5,868 nucleotides of DNA from assembly GCA_946631805.1 (NCBI GenBank), contig CAMPAJ010000116.1, positions 1 to 5,868 of the forward strand. Direction: 5' to 3'. Each line of letters begins with the position of its first letter. Position 1 is the first letter of the stretch. The position numbers were made by a program, and so were the translations under genes. The DNA is from an uncultured Eggerthellaceae bacterium (GTDB lineage Bacteria > Actinomycetota > Coriobacteriia > Coriobacteriales > Eggerthellaceae). Positions 5,305-5,868 of this stretch are shown in pieces. The notes below the pieces were generated by a model. The model saw only the letters and a program-made list of their open reading frames with translations. It did no database searches and had not been told where the DNA came from.

Positions 5305-5492
5305 TGATTTCGGACGACGCCCATCACCCCAGGTGGCAAGGGTGCGGCAATCGGCGCATCCTCAGCTGCAGCATTTAATTCGATACTATCGCGCCGATTT
5401 TGACAATTCCGATTACAAGCCTGACAAAACGGGGCTTATAGCATCCATCCAAACCGGCCTGTCGCATCGATTTTGCGCGAAGAAGGTAAGAG

Positions 5493-5544
5493 CCAACGGG
5501 GTCCTCCAACGGGGTCCTCCAACGGGGTCCTCCAACGGGGCCCG
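5493..5544 (+). repeat. Four tandem copies of a 13-nt unit
   Basis: CCAACGGGGTCCT occurs three times without a mismatch at 5493-5505, 5506-5518 and 5519-5531. A fourth copy at 5532-5544 differs in its last bases (CCCG). A 13-nt period is not divisible by three, so copy changes would shift any reading frame across it. The core GGGGTCCTC is complementary to GAGGACCCC at 5561-5569. Confidence 0.85.
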
Positions 5545-5558
5545 CCAGCGAGCTTTGA

Positions 5559-5573
5559 CCGAGGACCCCTCGG
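5559..5573 (+). repeat. Compact hairpin complementary to the upstream 13-nt repeat
   Basis: CCGAGG (5559-5564) pairs with CCTCGG (5568-5573) across the loop ACC. The same bases, GAGGACCCC (5561-5569), can instead pair over 9 bp with GGGGTCCTC, present once per junction of the tandem units. The local hairpin and the long-range pairing exclude each other. Confidence 0.5.
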
Positions 5574-5765
5574 ATAAGCGTGAATATGAGTGCCTAAACT
5601 CATTCGCGGCATGCGATATAGCCTATTCAGTCGCGCAGCAGCAAGAAGGTAAAACCAATATATCCCCATGAGCAAACGCCAACAACAGCGCCGAACAAAA
5701 GCGAAACCTCCACAAGGCCCTATGCAAGGCCAAGGATACGGGTGTGTGCGCTTTTCCCCTTCCGA

Positions 5766-5868
5766 TTAATAAAACCTTTGCAACAGCTTTTTCACCAGGT
5801 CGAATGCGAGGTCGCGCATGCCGGGGTACTCGCTTTCGCGCGGGCCACCGACGCCGAAGACGATGCTT
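5766..5868 (-). CDS. C-terminal end of an unidentified protein (partial, runs off the window)
   Basis: Reading the minus strand from the right edge, an open frame of 33 codons ends at TAA (5766-5768). The peptide begins SIVFGVGGPRESEYPGMRDL and ends VKKLLQRFY. Most codons end in G or C, matching local coding bias, and the tail is a plausible amphipathic helix, so I take this as a genuine gene end whose start lies beyond 5868. I do not recognise the family from this fragment. No intrinsic terminator is evident in the roughly 90 bases after the stop. Confidence 0.6.
   Translation of the reverse strand, partial: SIVFGVGGPRESEYPGMRDLAFDLVKKLLQRFY

Larger units (their letters stand above)
5048..5765. 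other. Gene-free, repeat-rich intergenic region
   Basis: No reading frame here has both a ribosome binding site and coding-like codon bias. A GTG-started frame at 5333-5671 crosses a 13-nt repeat that is not a multiple of three and shows no recognisable motif. The content is structural: a weak hairpin just after the DsbA-like gene (5052-5060 with 5076-5083, one bulge, palindromic GCGGCCGC in the loop, no T-run), a long inverted repeat (5219-5276), a second hairpin (5274-5304), a 13-nt tandem repeat (5493-5544) and a complementary hairpin (5559-5573). I see nothing specific in 5100-5200 or 5600-5765. Confidence 0.6.

Noticed and set aside
5400..5428. Perfect TTGACA at 5400-5405 as a promoter
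   Set aside because: No acceptable -10 hexamer lies 16-18 bp downstream and no gene follows. The TTGACA at 64-69 fails for the same lack of a -10.
5333..5671. 112-residue GTG-started frame
   Set aside because: No ribosome binding site, mixed codon bias, no motif, and it runs through a 13-nt repeat whose copy changes would break it.
5436..5675. 79-residue minus-strand frame over the tandem repeat
   Set aside because: It is kept open mainly by the GC-rich repeat and has no start signal or recognisable content.

Overview
The window looks like part of a GC-rich bacterial chromosome. The combination of a standalone AbiEi-like/nuclease-like protein, a zinc-ribbon membrane protein and a Lys/Cys-rich leucine-rich-repeat (LRR) exoprotein, with G/C-ending codons in most genes, suggests Coriobacteriia (Eggerthellaceae-like). 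This is a judgement from protein style, not from a marker gene. No rRNA, tRNA, CRISPR array, transposase or phage gene is visible.

Layout, left to right. 1-272 is non-coding. It holds two competing hairpins (3-30), a perfect 13-bp inverted repeat (arms 78-90 and 199-211) and a promoter (212-240). 273-1313 (+) is a 346-aa protein with an AbiEi-like N-terminal part and a C-terminal PD-(D/E)XK/DUF559-like nuclease domain. 1406-2092 (+) has its own -10 box and encodes a four-CxxC zinc-ribbon protein with four membrane segments. Convergent to it, 2195-3709 (-) encodes a secreted protein with a BspA-like cap and 18 LRR units of about 21 residues. Its promoter lies at 3774-3803. 3710-4174 separates this gene from the next one, which points the other way. 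It contains a start-less reading frame with coding-like codon bias (3864-4124), ending in a 24-nt tandem repeat. 4175-5047 (+) encodes a cytoplasmic DsbA-fold protein with a C-terminal winged-helix-like domain, an architecture like the SpxH/YjbH adaptor family. 5048-5765 has no convincing gene but is rich in structure: a 21-bp inverted repeat (5219-5276), a second hairpin (5274-5304), a 13-nt tandem repeat (5493-5544) and a hairpin complementary to that repeat (5559-5573). 5766-5868 (-) is the C-terminal end of an unidentified gene that runs off the window.

The genes look like independent transcription units rather than one operon or pathway: each has its own promoter or long leader, and orientations alternate. 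The Cys-rich LRR protein is exported, while the DsbA-fold protein has no signal peptide, so their proximity does not imply that one oxidises the other. The best candidates for something undescribed are the repeat-rich non-coding stretches (78-211 and 5219-5573), the SpxH-like two-domain protein and the two-phase LRR array.
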